Shown: piece after piece, positions 16,413 through 25,838 of the stretch
Position numbering within the stretch: the first letter of the stretch is position 1
Layout of the letters: every line of letters starts with the position of its first letter
Notes under the pieces: model-generated
Seen by the model: the letters and a program-made list of their open reading frames with translations, nothing else
The model's database searches: none
Told to the model about the DNA's origin: nothing
NCBI RefSeq assembly: GCF_004122165.1
Contig: NZ_SBKO01000002.1
Location: 372,001 to 436,000 of the forward strand
From: Flavobacterium amnicola
GTDB lineage: Bacteria; Bacteroidota; Bacteroidia; Flavobacteriales; Flavobacteriaceae
Length of the DNA stretch: 64,000 bases
Direction of reading: 5' to 3'
Position numbers and translations under genes: made by a program

Positions 16413-19085
16413 TTGCGTACAAACTTATTTCATATCGTTTTATTACCTTTTTTATTAACTTTTGGATGTTTACAAGTTCATTCTCAAGAGTTACCAAAAA
16501 AATCTATTCCTATACCTACTGTAAAACAGAAAGATAGCTTAAATATTGGTCTAAAAAACCTTGCAAAAGGTAATGATACAATAAAAAAAGACAGCATTAA
16601 AAAAAAGAAGTCACTTCTGGAAGGAAAAATCAAATACAAATCGAAAGATTATGTAAAAATTGACAATAGAAAGAAGCAAACCATTCTTAAAGACGAAGCA
16701 GAAGTTCACTACAAAGACATCGAACTGAAGTCCGGAATCATTGTTATTGATTATAATAAAGACGAAGTATATGCCGGACGTTTAAAAGATTCGGCTGGAA
16801 AGTACACCCAATATCCAATATTCAAACAAGGAAGTAATATTGTCGAACCGGATTCTATTCGATTTAACTTTAAAACAAAAAAAGCATTGATTTGGAATTC
16901 TAGAACCGATCAAGGAGAATTCAAAGTTAAAGGTGAAATTACTAAAAGGGAAAATGATTCGGTTTATTTTATCAAAAACGCTCGTTTTACTACTTCCAAA
17001 AATATCGAAGATCCAGAATACTACTTTTTGGCGCGAAAAATCAAATTAGTACCTCAAAAAAAGGTGGTGACGGGTCTTACCAATATGGTTATTGCCGGAG
17101 TTCCTACCCCGATTGGAGTTCCATTCGCTTTTTTTCCAATGACTGATAAAGCAACTTCTGGATTAATTATTCCAACCTTCGGACAAACCAATCTACAAGG
17201 TTACTTTTTACAAAATGGAGGCTATTATTTTGCTTTGAGTGATAAATATGATTTGGCACTTTTGGGAGATTATTACACCAATGGAAGTTATGCTTTTAGA
17301 GCTGAAACCAGTTATGCTAGTCGCTATAAATTTAGAGGTAATTTCAATTTTCGATTCGAAAACCAAATCACAGGTGAAAGAGGCTTACCAGGCTACGGAA
17401 AAACAAATTTGTACAACATTCAATGGAGTCATTCCCCTGATGTAAAGGCAACTCCAAACTCTAGATTTTCGGCTTCTGTTAATTTGGGAAGTTCAAAATA
17501 TTTCCAAAGTTCATTTAACCAAGTCAATACCGCAAATTTCCTAAACAATACTTTAAGCTCTTCCATTTCCTATTCGAAAACGTTCAATTCGACACCACAA
17601 GTCAATATGTCACTAACGGCTTCACATAGTCAGAACACGAATACCGGCACCATCAATATGACATTACCAACGCTTCAAGTGGGTGTTGACCGAATATTTC
17701 CTTTTGCTCCAAAAAATGCAATAAAAAAAGGGTTTATAAAAAATATCAATTTATCCTATAGCCTTCGTGGCGAAAACAGAATTGCGACAGTAGATTCCTT
17801 ATTCTTTAAACCAGAAATGTTTAGAGATGCTAAAAATGGATTACAACATTCTATTCCGTTGAGTACTAACTTCAAAGTGCTTAAACATTTTAGTGTAACG
17901 GCTTCTTCCAATTATCAAGAAACCTGGTATTTGAAAACCGTTGAAAAAAAGTACAATTCGGTAACCAATAAAGTTGATGACATCGAGCAATCTGGATTTG
18001 ATGCTTTTAGAACTTATGACTTTTCAAGTAGTATTGGTACCAACATTTATGGTACTTTTAATTTCAAAAAAGAAGGAAGAATTCAATCCATACGCCATAC
18101 CTTACGTCCAAATGTTGGCTATTCGTATACGCCAAGTTTTGAAAAATATTACGATACTTATGCTATTGACGGAAGTGGAAAAATGGCAACTTATACCCGT
18201 TTTGAAAATGGAATTTTTGGAAGTCCAAGTAACAGAAGAAGTAATAACTTAAGCTTTTCTATCAACAACGTGTTTGAAGCCAAAGTGAGAGATAAAGATT
18301 CTACCAAAACGGAAGCTAAAAAAATAATGCTTATCAATAACTTGAATTTAAGCACCAGTTATAATATAGATGCCGATTCTTTAAATTGGTCTCCAATGCG
18401 TATTAGTGGAGGTACTAACTTATTTAAAGACAAAATGAACATCAATTTTGGGATGACTTTAGACCCATATGCTATTAACAATAAGGGAAGTAGAATTAAC
18501 ACCTTTAACATTAATAATGGTGGCAGTTTATTCAGAATGACTAGTGCTAATATTACATTGAATTACTCGTTATCTAGTGAAGAACTTGAAGGAAAAGGCA
18601 AACTAAAACAGGATTCATTTAATAATAGAGGTTTACGAAATGGAGGACGTGCCGATGATTTATTTGGTTCGACAACCGATTTTAGTGATCGTAGAGAAAG
18701 TCAATTTAAGAAAGACGATGAAGAGCAAGAATTTGCGGGCTTTTATAAAATGAAAATTCCATGGGATTTAAGACTTGCCTATTCCCTAACCTATTCTAAC
18801 AATAATAGAGAAAGCGAAATCACTCAAAATTCTTTGATGGTTTCTGGAAATATTGACATTACTCCAAAATGGAAAACAGGAGTATCGACAGGATATGATT
18901 TTGTGCAAAAAGGGGTTACTTACACCCAACTTCGATTTGAAAGAGATTTATTAAGCTGGCGAATGGATTTTAACTGGAATCCATTTGGAGACAGAGCGTC
19001 TTGGTATTTCTTTATCGGAATTAGCTCTTCGGCATTAAGCGATATTAAATGGGACAAACGTAGTTTACCAGACAGAAGATTATAA
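16413..19085 (+). CDS. lptD: LPS assembly protein LptD (flavobacterial type)
   Basis: Outer-membrane translocon that inserts lipopolysaccharide into the outer leaflet, working with LptE. After a signal peptide (ending QVHSQE) comes a soluble OstA/LptA-like beta-jellyroll region (about residues 80-230), with VKIDNRKKQTILKDEAEVHY typical of the slide. A large C-terminal barrel ends in the usual Trp/Phe-rich strands. The TTG at 16413 gives 890 aa and a clean signal peptide; a TTG at 16362 is in frame but overlaps a -7 box, and no ATG is available near the start. miaA follows after 3 bp in the same operon. Confidence 0.9.
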   Translation: MRTNLFHIVLLPFLLTFGCLQVHSQELPKKSIPIPTVKQKDSLNIGLKNLAKGNDTIKKDSIKKKKSLLEGKIKYKSKDYVKIDNRKKQTILKDEAEVHYKDIELKSGIIVIDYNKDEVYAGRLKDSAGKYTQYPIFKQGSNIVEPDSIRFNFKTKKALIWNSRTDQGEFKVKGEITKRENDSVYFIKNARFTTSKNIEDPEYYFLARKIKLVPQKKVVTGLTNMVIAGVPTPIGVPFAFFPMTDKATSGLIIPTFGQTNLQGYFLQNGGYYFALSDKYDLALLGDYYTNGSYAFRAETSYASRYKFRGNFNFRFENQITGERGLPGYGKTNLYNIQWSHSPDVKATPNSRFSASVNLGSSKYFQSSFNQVNTANFLNNTLSSSISYSKTFNSTPQVNMSLTASHSQNTNTGTINMTLPTLQVGVDRIFPFAPKNAIKKGFIKNINLSYSLRGENRIATVDSLFFKPEMFRDAKNGLQHSIPLSTNFKVLKHFSVTASSNYQETWYLKTVEKKYNSVTNKVDDIEQSGFDAFRTYDFSSSIGTNIYGTFNFKKEGRIQSIRHTLRPNVGYSYTPSFEKYYDTYAIDGSGKMATYTRFENGIFGSPSNRRSNNLSFSINNVFEAKVRDKDSTKTEAKKIMLINNLNLSTSYNIDADSLNWSPMRISGGTNLFKDKMNINFGMTLDPYAINNKGSRINTFNINNGGSLFRMTSANITLNYSLSSEELEGKGKLKQDSFNNRGLRNGGRADDLFGSTTDFSDRRESQFKKDDEEQEFAGFYKMKIPWDLRLAYSLTYSNNNRESEITQNSLMVSGNIDITPKWKTGVSTGYDFVQKGVTYTQLRFERDLLSWRMDFNWNPFGDRASWYFFIGISSSALSDIKWDKRSLPDRRL

Positions 19086-19088
19086 TCG

Positions 19089-20009
19089 ATGAAAAACATT
19101 CTAATCGTTATTATTGGTCCAACTGCAATTGGGAAAACAGCTCTCAGTATACAATTAGCAAACCACTTTAATTGCGATATTCTTTCTTGTGATAGTCGTC
19201 AGTTTTTTAAAGAAATGGAAATTGGAACTGCTGTTCCAAATAAAGAGGAACTAGCGGCAGCAACCCATCATTTTATCCAAAATAAATCGATTTTTGACAG
19301 TTACTCGGTAGGTGATTTTGAGAAAGAAGCATTACAGAAACTAGACGAATTATTTCAAAAAAATCCAATACAAGTAATGGTTGGTGGTTCCGGATTGTAT
19401 GTTGATGCCGTTTTAAAGGGATTTGATGAATTTCCAGATATCGATCCTGCTGTTCGTGAAGAAATCAATACCCAATACGAAGCATTAGGCATAGAATACC
19501 TCCAAAAAAAACTACAAGAATTAGATATAGATTATTTCCATTATTTAGAAAAAACGAACCCACAAACACTTCAAAACCCACAACGTATGAAACGTTTTGT
19601 GGAAGTTTGTATCGGCTCGGGACAAACCTATTCAAGTTTTGTAGGGAAAAGAAAAAACACGAGAAACTTCACCCCTATCGTTATTGGATTAGAAGCGGAT
19701 AGAGCAATCATGTACGAGCGAATTAATCGTCGTGTGACTATAATGATGAACGAAGGTTTACTAGAAGAAGTAGAATCACTTTATCCAAATAAAAAATTGA
19801 ATGCCTTGCAAACGGTGGGTTATCGTGAATTATTTGACTATTTAGACCACAATACAACATTAGAATTAGCGGTAGAAGAAATCAAACAAAATACCCGTCG
19901 TTTTGCCAAACGTCAAATGACTTGGTTCAAACGCACCGAAAATGCGATTTGGTTTGATTTTGAAACACCCGTTAATGTTATCATAGAAACCATATCGTCT
20001 AAAATATAA
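19089..20009 (+). CDS. miaA: tRNA dimethylallyltransferase MiaA
   Basis: Transfers the dimethylallyl group from DMAPP to N6 of adenine-37 in tRNAs that read UNN codons. The P-loop is GPTAIGKTALS near the N-terminus, followed by SCDSRQFFKEMEIGTA (substrate-binding Asp and Gln). GGSGLYVDAVLKGFD and the C-terminal QNTRRFAKRQMTWFKR are both family signatures. At 306 aa it is full length. It starts 3 bp after the lptD stop and ends at a strong terminator, so it depends on the lptD promoter. Its product feeds MiaB and then MiaE (2175). Confidence 0.95.
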   Translation: MKNILIVIIGPTAIGKTALSIQLANHFNCDILSCDSRQFFKEMEIGTAVPNKEELAAATHHFIQNKSIFDSYSVGDFEKEALQKLDELFQKNPIQVMVGGSGLYVDAVLKGFDEFPDIDPAVREEINTQYEALGIEYLQKKLQELDIDYFHYLEKTNPQTLQNPQRMKRFVEVCIGSGQTYSSFVGKRKNTRNFTPIVIGLEADRAIMYERINRRVTIMMNEGLLEEVESLYPNKKLNALQTVGYRELFDYLDHNTTLELAVEEIKQNTRRFAKRQMTWFKRTENAIWFDFETPVNVIIETISSKI

Positions 20010-20046
20010 AAGCGAGAAACTTCACTATGAATTTTCTCGCTTTTTA
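20008..20046. terminator. Terminator after miaA, possibly bidirectional
   Basis: A long stem (AAAAGCGAGAAA / TTTCTCGCTTTT) continues after one mismatch into TTC / GAA, with a small loop and a T run. It lies between miaA and the convergent response regulator gene, and the A-rich left side would also suit the minus strand. Confidence 0.85.
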
Positions 20047-20065
20047 GAAATAACGTTTTTTTTTA

Positions 20066-20767
20066 TTACTTTTTCACTACCAATCTAAACCCTTCTCCGT
20101 GAATGTTTAATATTTCTACATTCTCATCTGGTTTCAAAAATTTACGCAATTTGGCGATGTAAACATCCATACTTCTAGATGTAAAATAATTATCATCTCT
20201 CCATATTTTAGTTAACGCTAATTCACGAGGCATTAAATCATTTTCGTGAAGTACTAACATTTTAAGCAATTCATTTTCTTTTGGCGATAATTTTATTGGC
20301 TCATCCCCTGGGAAAGTTAAGAATCGAAGTTTTGAATTGAGGTGAAATTTACCAATTTCAAATTCGAATTTAGAATGATCTCCTTTTACTTCAGAAGATT
20401 TACGCTGAATGATGGCTTTGATTTTCATTAATAATACTTCCGAATCGAAAGGTTTATTTAGATAATCATCGGCGCCGACTTTATAGCCTTTTAACACATC
20501 TTCTTTCATCGTTTTAGCAGTCAAGAAAATCAAAGGCACTTCTTTGTTTTTTTCGCGTATTTCTTTGGCCAATGTAAATCCGTCTTTATAAGGCATCATT
20601 ACATCTAATATACAAAGGTCGTAATTGTCTTTTTTAAATTTTTCAAAGCCTTCCATACCGTTTTTAGCAAGAGTCACTTCAAAATCATTCATTGATAAAT
20701 AGTCACGAAGTATCGATCCAAAATTCGGGTCATCTTCTACTAATAATATTTTTTTGTTCGTTTCCAT
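20066..20767 (-). CDS. OmpR/PhoB-family response regulator, RprY-like
   Basis: A two-domain DNA-binding regulator of 233 aa. The receiver domain (1-120) has acidic residues EDD at 11-13, the phosphorylation site Asp55 in LCILDVMMP, and Lys105 in NKPF. The C-terminal winged-helix domain includes FPGDEPIKLSPKENELLKML and SRSMDVYIAKLRKFL (recognition helix). It closely resembles RprY of Bacteroides, a regulator linked to envelope and oxidative stress. It is translated from the same transcript as the histidine kinase 2 bp upstream. Orthology to RprY is from memory of the family, not a search. Confidence 0.92.
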   Translation of the reverse strand: METNKKILLVEDDPNFGSILRDYLSMNDFEVTLAKNGMEGFEKFKKDNYDLCILDVMMPYKDGFTLAKEIREKNKEVPLIFLTAKTMKEDVLKGYKVGADDYLNKPFDSEVLLMKIKAIIQRKSSEVKGDHSKFEFEIGKFHLNSKLRFLTFPGDEPIKLSPKENELLKMLVLHENDLMPRELALTKIWRDDNYFTSRSMDVYIAKLRKFLKPDENVEILNIHGEGFRLVVKK

Positions 20768-20769
20768 AA

Positions 20770-22353
20770 TTAATAAATTAATGGTAATTTGATTATAAAT
20801 GTACTTCCTTTTCCTTTTTCGCTTTCTACCATCACTTCACCATGATGATCGTCTACAATTCTTTTTACGTAAGCCAACCCTAAACCGTGTCCTTTCACAT
20901 TGTGAATGTCACCAGTATGTTCACGGTAAAACTTATCAAATATTTTCTTTTGGGCCGTTTTACTAATTCCGGATCCGTTGTCTTTCACTTTGATAACAAT
21001 AAAGTTTTTGACGTTTTCTGTCGTAACTTCAATGATTGGCTTTTCAGGTGAATATTTAACTGCATTTTCTAAAACATTAACCAAAACATTTGTGAAATGA
21101 ACATCATTTACTAAGGCAGAGGTTTTTGTGGCATTCAAATGCGTTGTAATAACTCCTTCTCGATCTTCAACAATTAAACTAACGTGTTCAATCGCTTCTT
21201 CTACAATTTCATGTAGGTTGTGATTTTCTTTTACTATATCTAATTCGCGTTTTTCCAATTTTGAAATACGCAAAACATTTTCAACTTGAGCGTGCATACG
21301 CTTATTTTCTTCTTTAATCATTTGAAGATAACGATGCACTTTTTCTTTATCATCGATTACCTTCGGATTTTTAATAGCGTCTAATGCTAAATTTATCGTC
21401 GCAATAGGCGTTTTAAACTCATGCGTCATATTATTGATAAAATCGGTTTTAATTTCCGAAATATGACGTTGTGTATTTAACTGTTTTAAAGCACTATAAT
21501 AAGCCACAATAATAATGGTGGTAAACAAAAGTGATAACACCGCAATTCCAACCAAATCAGAAATTAGAAATAGCTTTTTCTTTGGAAAGCTTACTAATAA
21601 TTGGTACTGACTTTTTCCTTCATTATCGATAAAAACAGGTGCGTCGTAAGTTGTTTTTTTATCATACTTAAACTTTTCCGATTTTACCTTGGTTGCCAAC
21701 CCATTACTGTAAACCCCAAATTCGTAGGGCGTATTAATCCCGTTGTTATTGAGTTCATACGCAATTAGTGCTCGCAACTGTTCATTAGAAACACGTTGTG
21801 TAATTTGTCGAGTCGCTGCAATTTCCTTAAAATTAAGTTCGAAAGTAGCTTTGTCTAAAATATCGACAACGCCCGATTTTTCTATTTTTTGAGAAGGAAC
21901 AATGTCATTGTTAATATCGGAACTCTCTAATGTGTTTTCGTTATAGACTTCCGTTACACGTTTGGCAACATAATTTTTTATCCGAGTCGAATCATTTTTA
22001 TTATCAAAGAACGATGCAGAAACCGAATAATCCTCAGGAATGATACTGCTTGAATAGATGATTGTTTCGTTGGTTAATTCGTTTTTTTCCACGTAAAAAA
22101 ACTTCATTAACTCACTTCTTTGAGGCGTTTTACCAATACTGTCTTTAAGTTGATTGAATCGACTTAAAAATGAATAAGCCTCTTGCTCTTCTACCTTTTT
22201 AACGACATCACTAATAACTTGTTTTACTTGGTATCTAAATTGTTCTTCTTTATTTTTAAAAGAGGCATTAATTAAGTATACCTGAACAGCTATTATTCCC
22301 AAAAGGGAAATGGTCATTAATAAAATTACAAAGCGAAACAATAATTTATTCAT
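20770..22353 (-). CDS. Sensor histidine kinase, RprX-like
   Basis: A 527-aa inner-membrane kinase. One membrane span lies at about 7-28; the periplasmic sensor region runs to about 265, with no named domain recognised; a second span (LVGIAVLSLLFTTIIIVAYY) follows at about 266-290. The dimerisation/phosphorylation box NNMTHEFKTPIATINL has His311. The ATPase domain has the N box (LVNVLENAVKYSPE), G1 (KVKDNGSGIS), F (KIFDKFYR) and G2 (KGHGLGLAYV). It is transcribed first, followed by its regulator. The promoter region has an unusual dyad and direct repeats (22370-22410). Confidence 0.92.
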   Translation of the reverse strand: MNKLLFRFVILLMTISLLGIIAVQVYLINASFKNKEEQFRYQVKQVISDVVKKVEEQEAYSFLSRFNQLKDSIGKTPQRSELMKFFYVEKNELTNETIIYSSSIIPEDYSVSASFFDNKNDSTRIKNYVAKRVTEVYNENTLESSDINNDIVPSQKIEKSGVVDILDKATFELNFKEIAATRQITQRVSNEQLRALIAYELNNNGINTPYEFGVYSNGLATKVKSEKFKYDKKTTYDAPVFIDNEGKSQYQLLVSFPKKKLFLISDLVGIAVLSLLFTTIIIVAYYSALKQLNTQRHISEIKTDFINNMTHEFKTPIATINLALDAIKNPKVIDDKEKVHRYLQMIKEENKRMHAQVENVLRISKLEKRELDIVKENHNLHEIVEEAIEHVSLIVEDREGVITTHLNATKTSALVNDVHFTNVLVNVLENAVKYSPEKPIIEVTTENVKNFIVIKVKDNGSGISKTAQKKIFDKFYREHTGDIHNVKGHGLGLAYVKRIVDDHHGEVMVESEKGKGSTFIIKLPLIY

Positions 22354-22358
22354 TAGAA

Positions 22359-22366
22359 CAAAAGTA
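22359..22366 (-). promoter_or_regulatory. -7 box of the RprXY-like operon
   Basis: Minus-strand TACTTTTG is a perfect TAnnTTTG match, 5 bp before the kinase ATG. The -33 region reads TTTA about 20 bp upstream, overlapped by a palindrome. The very short leader would be near-leaderless. Confidence 0.55.
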
Positions 22367-22369
22367 ATA

Positions 22370-22410
22370 TTTTAACATTTAAGTGTTAAAAAAATTAACC
22401 AAAGATTAAC
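22370..22410 (-). promoter_or_regulatory. Candidate operator: palindrome plus 11-bp-spaced direct repeats upstream of the RprXY-like operon
   Basis: 22370-22391 is TTTTAACA, six bases, then TGTTAAAA, a 22-bp dyad with one mismatched pair, lying between the -33 and -7 positions. Immediately upstream, ATTAAC occurs at 22394 and again at 22405, exactly 11 bp apart, the helical spacing used by OmpR-family regulators. Autoregulation is inference. Confidence 0.45.
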
Positions 22411-22424
22411 AAGTCGTCAAAAAA

Positions 22425-23009
22425 CTAACTATTCCTTAATTTTTTAAGAATATTTTGAAATTGAATTTTTGCGTCATCAAAATTTTCATTTTCGATGACA
22501 AAATCACTTTTTTCAATACGCTGAGCATCAGTCCACTGATTTTTTATTCTGTCAAGAACTGCCTCTTTAGTAGTTTTATCTCTTTGAGTTACTCTATTTA
22601 TTCGAGTTTTTTCTGAAGCTGTAACTGTAATAATCGCATCACAATATTTATAACTTCCGCTTTCAAATAAAATTGCCGCTTCTTTTACTACAAAGGAACA
22701 GTTATGGTTTTGTTGAACCCATTTATCAAAATGAATTTTTACCAAAGGATGTATAATTGCATTGAGTTTTTTTAAATTTTCAGGGTTGTTAAAAACAAGG
22801 GCTGCTAATTTTTTCCTGTCAATTTTACCATCAATAATTATGCTAGGACTTAATTCGGAAGTAACTTTTTGAATTGTTTCAGGCAAATCCAAAATTTTTT
22901 TAGCTTCTTCATCAGCAATATACACAGGAATTCCTTCGTCTTCAAAAAGTCGTGCTATGGTAGTTTTTCCACTTCCAATTCCGCCGGTAAGACCTATTAT
23001 TTTTGTCAT
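22425..23009 (-). CDS. coaE: Dephospho-CoA kinase
   Basis: Last step of coenzyme A synthesis: it phosphorylates the ribose 3'-OH of dephospho-CoA with ATP. The P-loop [17 protein letters not shown] lies at residues about 6-22. ADEEAKKIL is the CoA-binding acidic segment, and [11 protein letters not shown] (Glu-Ala-x-Leu-Leu-Phe-Glu) is the family signature around residue 109. At 194 aa it is full length. The ATG abuts the stop of the upstream glycosyltransferase gene (0-bp gap). The CoaBC bifunctional enzyme of the same pathway is at 32461. Confidence 0.94.
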   Translation of the reverse strand: MTKIIGLTGGIGSGKTTIARLFEDEGIPVYIADEEAKKILDLPETIQKVTSELSPSIIIDGKIDRKKLAALVFNNPENLKKLNAIIHPLVKIHFDKWVQQNHNCSFVVKEAAILFESGSYKYCDAIITVTASEKTRINRVTQRDKTTKEAVLDRIKNQWTDAQRIEKSDFVIENENFDDAKIQFQNILKKLRNS

Positions 23010-24008
23010 TTAAAGTTTAAAAAATAATTCAGGAAATGCATTTTGTGGTTTTTTCTTCAGAATATTGATTTTAAAGAAGGATTCTATAAAACCGATTCCG
23101 TATCCAAAAAACTGTCTCCAAACGGCAATTATCGAATAAAACCCAACTTTAATGTTTTTATTTTGAATGGATGATGTTATAAAAATAATAAGAGTGTAGA
23201 GAAAATAAAGCTTTAAAATCCAATCGGAAGCAAATATTAATTCAATTAATCCTAAAAAGAATCCAATCACAAATAAAGCTGGCAAAAAGAAGGTTGGCTT
23301 TGCATATTCTGGATACCACTGATTTAAAATAGGTCTTGCTTTACCAAATTTATTGACTTGAATATAAAACTTATCCCAATCAATTCGACGCTTATGATAT
23401 ACGAATGCGTTAGAAATTAATTTCGTTTCAAAGCCCAATTTCCATAAACGAATCGACAAATCTGGATCTTCACCTGGGTGAATGTTGGAAAATCCTTTGG
23501 AAGCTTCAAAAGCTTTTTTAGAAATTCCCATATTAAAACTGCGGGGTTGAAATTTTTCAATTTTTTCAGAAGCGCCTCGAATACCTCCTGTAGTCAAAAC
23601 CGAAGTCATCGTGAAATTTATCGCTTTTTGAATCGCTGTAAAACTAGGTAGCATATTATCTGGACCACCAAAGCAATCTACATATTTTTCATGAAGTGAT
23701 TTTTCTACTTCAGCTAAATACTGTGCGGGTAAAATACAGTCCGAATCTAAAATAATATAATAATCCCCTTTGGCATACTGCATTCCAAAATTTCTAGAAT
23801 CCCCTGGACCTGAATTGTATTTTAAATAATAGGTAAGATTTAATCGTGAACGATATTTATCTACAGTATGCTCACAAGGAATGGTAGAACCATCTTCCAC
23901 TATTATTATTTCAAAGGGCTTAGAATACGTTTGTTTGGTCAAACTATCCAAAAGCTCTTCAATTTCATCTGGTCTATTATAAACAGGAATTACAAACGAA
24001 AAATTCAT
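23010..24008 (-). CDS. Family 2 glycosyltransferase with C-terminal membrane segments
   Basis: A GT-A fold transferase of 332 aa: NFSFVIPVYNRPDEIEELL at the N-terminus, EDGST, and the metal-binding DSDC (DxD-type) near residue 94. A GEDPDLSIRLW segment holds the catalytic acid region. The last third has two or three hydrophobic spans (about 245-290), which would tether it to the inner membrane. The acceptor is unknown. It forms an operon with coaE (stop and start codons abut) and has its own -7 box right after the terminator of the neighbouring gene. Confidence 0.85.
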   Translation of the reverse strand: MNFSFVIPVYNRPDEIEELLDSLTKQTYSKPFEIIIVEDGSTIPCEHTVDKYRSRLNLTYYLKYNSGPGDSRNFGMQYAKGDYYIILDSDCILPAQYLAEVEKSLHEKYVDCFGGPDNMLPSFTAIQKAINFTMTSVLTTGGIRGASEKIEKFQPRSFNMGISKKAFEASKGFSNIHPGEDPDLSIRLWKLGFETKLISNAFVYHKRRIDWDKFYIQVNKFGKARPILNQWYPEYAKPTFFLPALFVIGFFLGLIELIFASDWILKLYFLYTLIIFITSSIQNKNIKVGFYSIIAVWRQFFGYGIGFIESFFKINILKKKPQNAFPELFFKL

Positions 24009-24025
24009 TTTGAAAAAAATTTTGA

Positions 24026-24033
24026 CAAAGTTA
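24026..24033 (-). promoter_or_regulatory. -7 box of the GT2-coaE operon
   Basis: Minus-strand TAACTTTG is a perfect TAnnTTTG match 17 bp before the ATG and just past the terminator hairpin of the upstream gene. No good -33 box. Confidence 0.5.
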
Positions 24034-24043
24034 CGTTTTTAAC

Positions 24044-24069
24044 AAAAAAAAGCCACGTTTTGCGTGGCT
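24044..24069 (-). terminator. Terminator of the 573-aa T9SS protein gene
   Basis: Stem AGCCACG / CGTGGCT, loop TTTTG, followed on the minus strand by eight T. It is nearly identical to the hairpin at 25838-25863, part of a duplicated 3' end. Confidence 0.88.
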
Positions 24070-24310
24070 TTTTAATCAAAAAATATAAAAAATTACTCTT
24101 TTATTACTTTTATAGTTTTAGTCAAACCTTCCGAAGTCACTTTTACTAAATAGGTTCCTGAAGACAAAGCTGACATATCTACATCCGTTTGTAAGGCATT
24201 TACTTTTTTAGATAGCACTTCTTGTCCCACTAAATTTGTAACGGAAACATTTGAAATGTTTTTAATGTACGATACTTTAAAGATATTTTTTACCGGGTTT
24301 GGAAAGGTTT
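24051..24310. repeat. Duplicated 3' module, copy A (sorting domain plus terminator)
   Basis: This stretch covers the T9SS sorting-domain coding region, the 3' untranslated part and the terminator. It matches 25845-26110 closely at nucleotide level: about 7 differences in the first 57 coding bases by my count, including silent sites. Confidence 0.75.
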
Positions 24311-25814
24311 TAAAACTGTCCTTATTAAATCCATCTACATGTAAAGTTTCTTGTACCAATACACCCAATCGACCAGGAGCTAACCTACCGCTTAGACAAC
24401 CCGAACTTGTTGAAGAAGCTGCATAATAGGTTGTATTATTCACTAATGGTGTTGAGATTGGCAGCACATTACCATTAGTAGCTGCATCAAACCATACTAT
24501 ATTTTGTCCGTTAACTACTAGATTTTCTAAAGTTTGCCCTGGAGTAAAAAATTGAGTGGTCGAACCCGTTGGACTACTTGGACCGTGCTCTATTATTAAA
24601 TCATAATTTTTAAGCACATAACAACCCGTATAAAAACTTTCGATACCTACATATATCGTTTGTCCTGAGCTAACAAAACTTGTAGGATTGTTGATGTGAA
24701 CATTATTATTAGCATCGCTTAAACTTGCGAAATAATAAAAGTCATAGTCTTCTGTATTAATACCATAATCATTTTCATTAGATCTTAAATCAAATGTTGC
24801 TGTACTTTCAACTTCTAAAACGCAGGCCGAAATGTTTTGAGGGATACCGGTAATTTGAGGTTCTACATTTAATACTTGAGTATCAGAAAGTACAACTTCA
24901 GTTCCATCACAGTTAGTATAAGTCACTTTTGCTTCAAAAACATCCCCATTATCAGGACAAACATTTATAGGATTAGCAGAACTATAAAATACTCCATTTT
25001 TAGACCATTCGAAATTTGCCACTGAGTTTCCATTTGGCGTAAATCGCCATGATTCGTTGTTTGCTGACCAAACTCCAGTATTCCTATTTGCAGGAGTATG
25101 TGCAATTGTTCCGGTTTGATTTTGAAGCCCTACTAAACCACGTCCTCCATTCCAAGTGGTGCATGAAGTTCTATTTTTTATATTAATTTCTATAACATTG
25201 GTAGTTTCATACAAAATAATCTGACTGGTTTGAAGTCCTACTGATGCAGCACAAGAATATTGAGGCAATTCATTAAAATTAATTACAACTCTTCTGTCCG
25301 GACTAACACCAACAATATAATAATTAACATTTTGGTTTGAAGGACTCGTAATTGGAGGAGTTCTGATATCAGTATCCTGATAAACACCATAAATAGCATT
25401 TTTTACGGGAAAAGCAGCGTTTGGTATAGTTGAATTAAAACTCCATTGGCAAAAACCGTTTTGTGTTTGGGTACCATCCGGGAAATGAACCAAACCATTT
25501 GAACCAATTAAAACTTGATTGTATGTATTACCATAAAAACAAAAATTAAATGGTAAATCAAATACAGTTGACCAAACATCATCAGAACTATTATCTAGTA
25601 GTACTCCCCCTGTATATGGAAAATTCGTTCCATGGGGTATACTTTGCACTAGATAATCATTTGTAGATTTAATATTTACATAATTTGCAACTAAATCTGC
25701 ACACTCTCCAGCACTACAAATTGGCACTGGTGGAATAATTGATACACTTAAATTATTTTGAGAAAAAATAATGTTTACAAAAAACAAGATAGGAAGTAAG
25801 TATTTTTTTTTCAT
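24093..25814 (-). CDS. T9SS-secreted surface protein, type A sorting domain
   Basis: A 573-aa exported protein. The signal peptide is KKKYLLPILFFVNIIFSQ. The N-terminal half (about 25-260) is the flavobacterial domain with FCFYGNTYNQVLIGSNGLVH and many Cys. An Ig-like segment follows near 440-480 (IVWFDAATNGN, NTTYYAAS). The last 75 residues are a type A T9SS sorting domain (PNPVKNIFKVSY, GTYLVKVTSEG, final KVIKE). It should be carried across the outer membrane by T9SS and displayed at the surface. The ATG at 25814 is chosen; an upstream in-frame ATG at 25850 lies within the neighbour's terminator. No enzyme motif seen; role possibly adhesion. Confidence 0.85.
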   Translation of the reverse strand: MKKKYLLPILFFVNIIFSQNNLSVSIIPPVPICSAGECADLVANYVNIKSTNDYLVQSIPHGTNFPYTGGVLLDNSSDDVWSTVFDLPFNFCFYGNTYNQVLIGSNGLVHFPDGTQTQNGFCQWSFNSTIPNAAFPVKNAIYGVYQDTDIRTPPITSPSNQNVNYYIVGVSPDRRVVINFNELPQYSCAASVGLQTSQIILYETTNVIEINIKNRTSCTTWNGGRGLVGLQNQTGTIAHTPANRNTGVWSANNESWRFTPNGNSVANFEWSKNGVFYSSANPINVCPDNGDVFEAKVTYTNCDGTEVVLSDTQVLNVEPQITGIPQNISACVLEVESTATFDLRSNENDYGINTEDYDFYYFASLSDANNNVHINNPTSFVSSGQTIYVGIESFYTGCYVLKNYDLIIEHGPSSPTGSTTQFFTPGQTLENLVVNGQNIVWFDAATNGNVLPISTPLVNNTTYYAASSTSSGCLSGRLAPGRLGVLVQETLHVDGFNKDSFKTFPNPVKNIFKVSYIKNISNVSVTNLVGQEVLSKKVNALQTDVDMSALSSGTYLVKVTSEGLTKTIKVIKE

Positions 25815-25830
25815 AGAATGGGTTAAAGCA

Positions 25831-25838
25831 CAAATGTA
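25831..25838 (-). promoter_or_regulatory. -7 box of the 573-aa T9SS protein gene
   Basis: Minus-strand TACATTTG is a perfect TAnnTTTG match. It begins at the end of the T tract of the preceding gene's terminator, so this gene is transcribed on its own. Confidence 0.5.
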
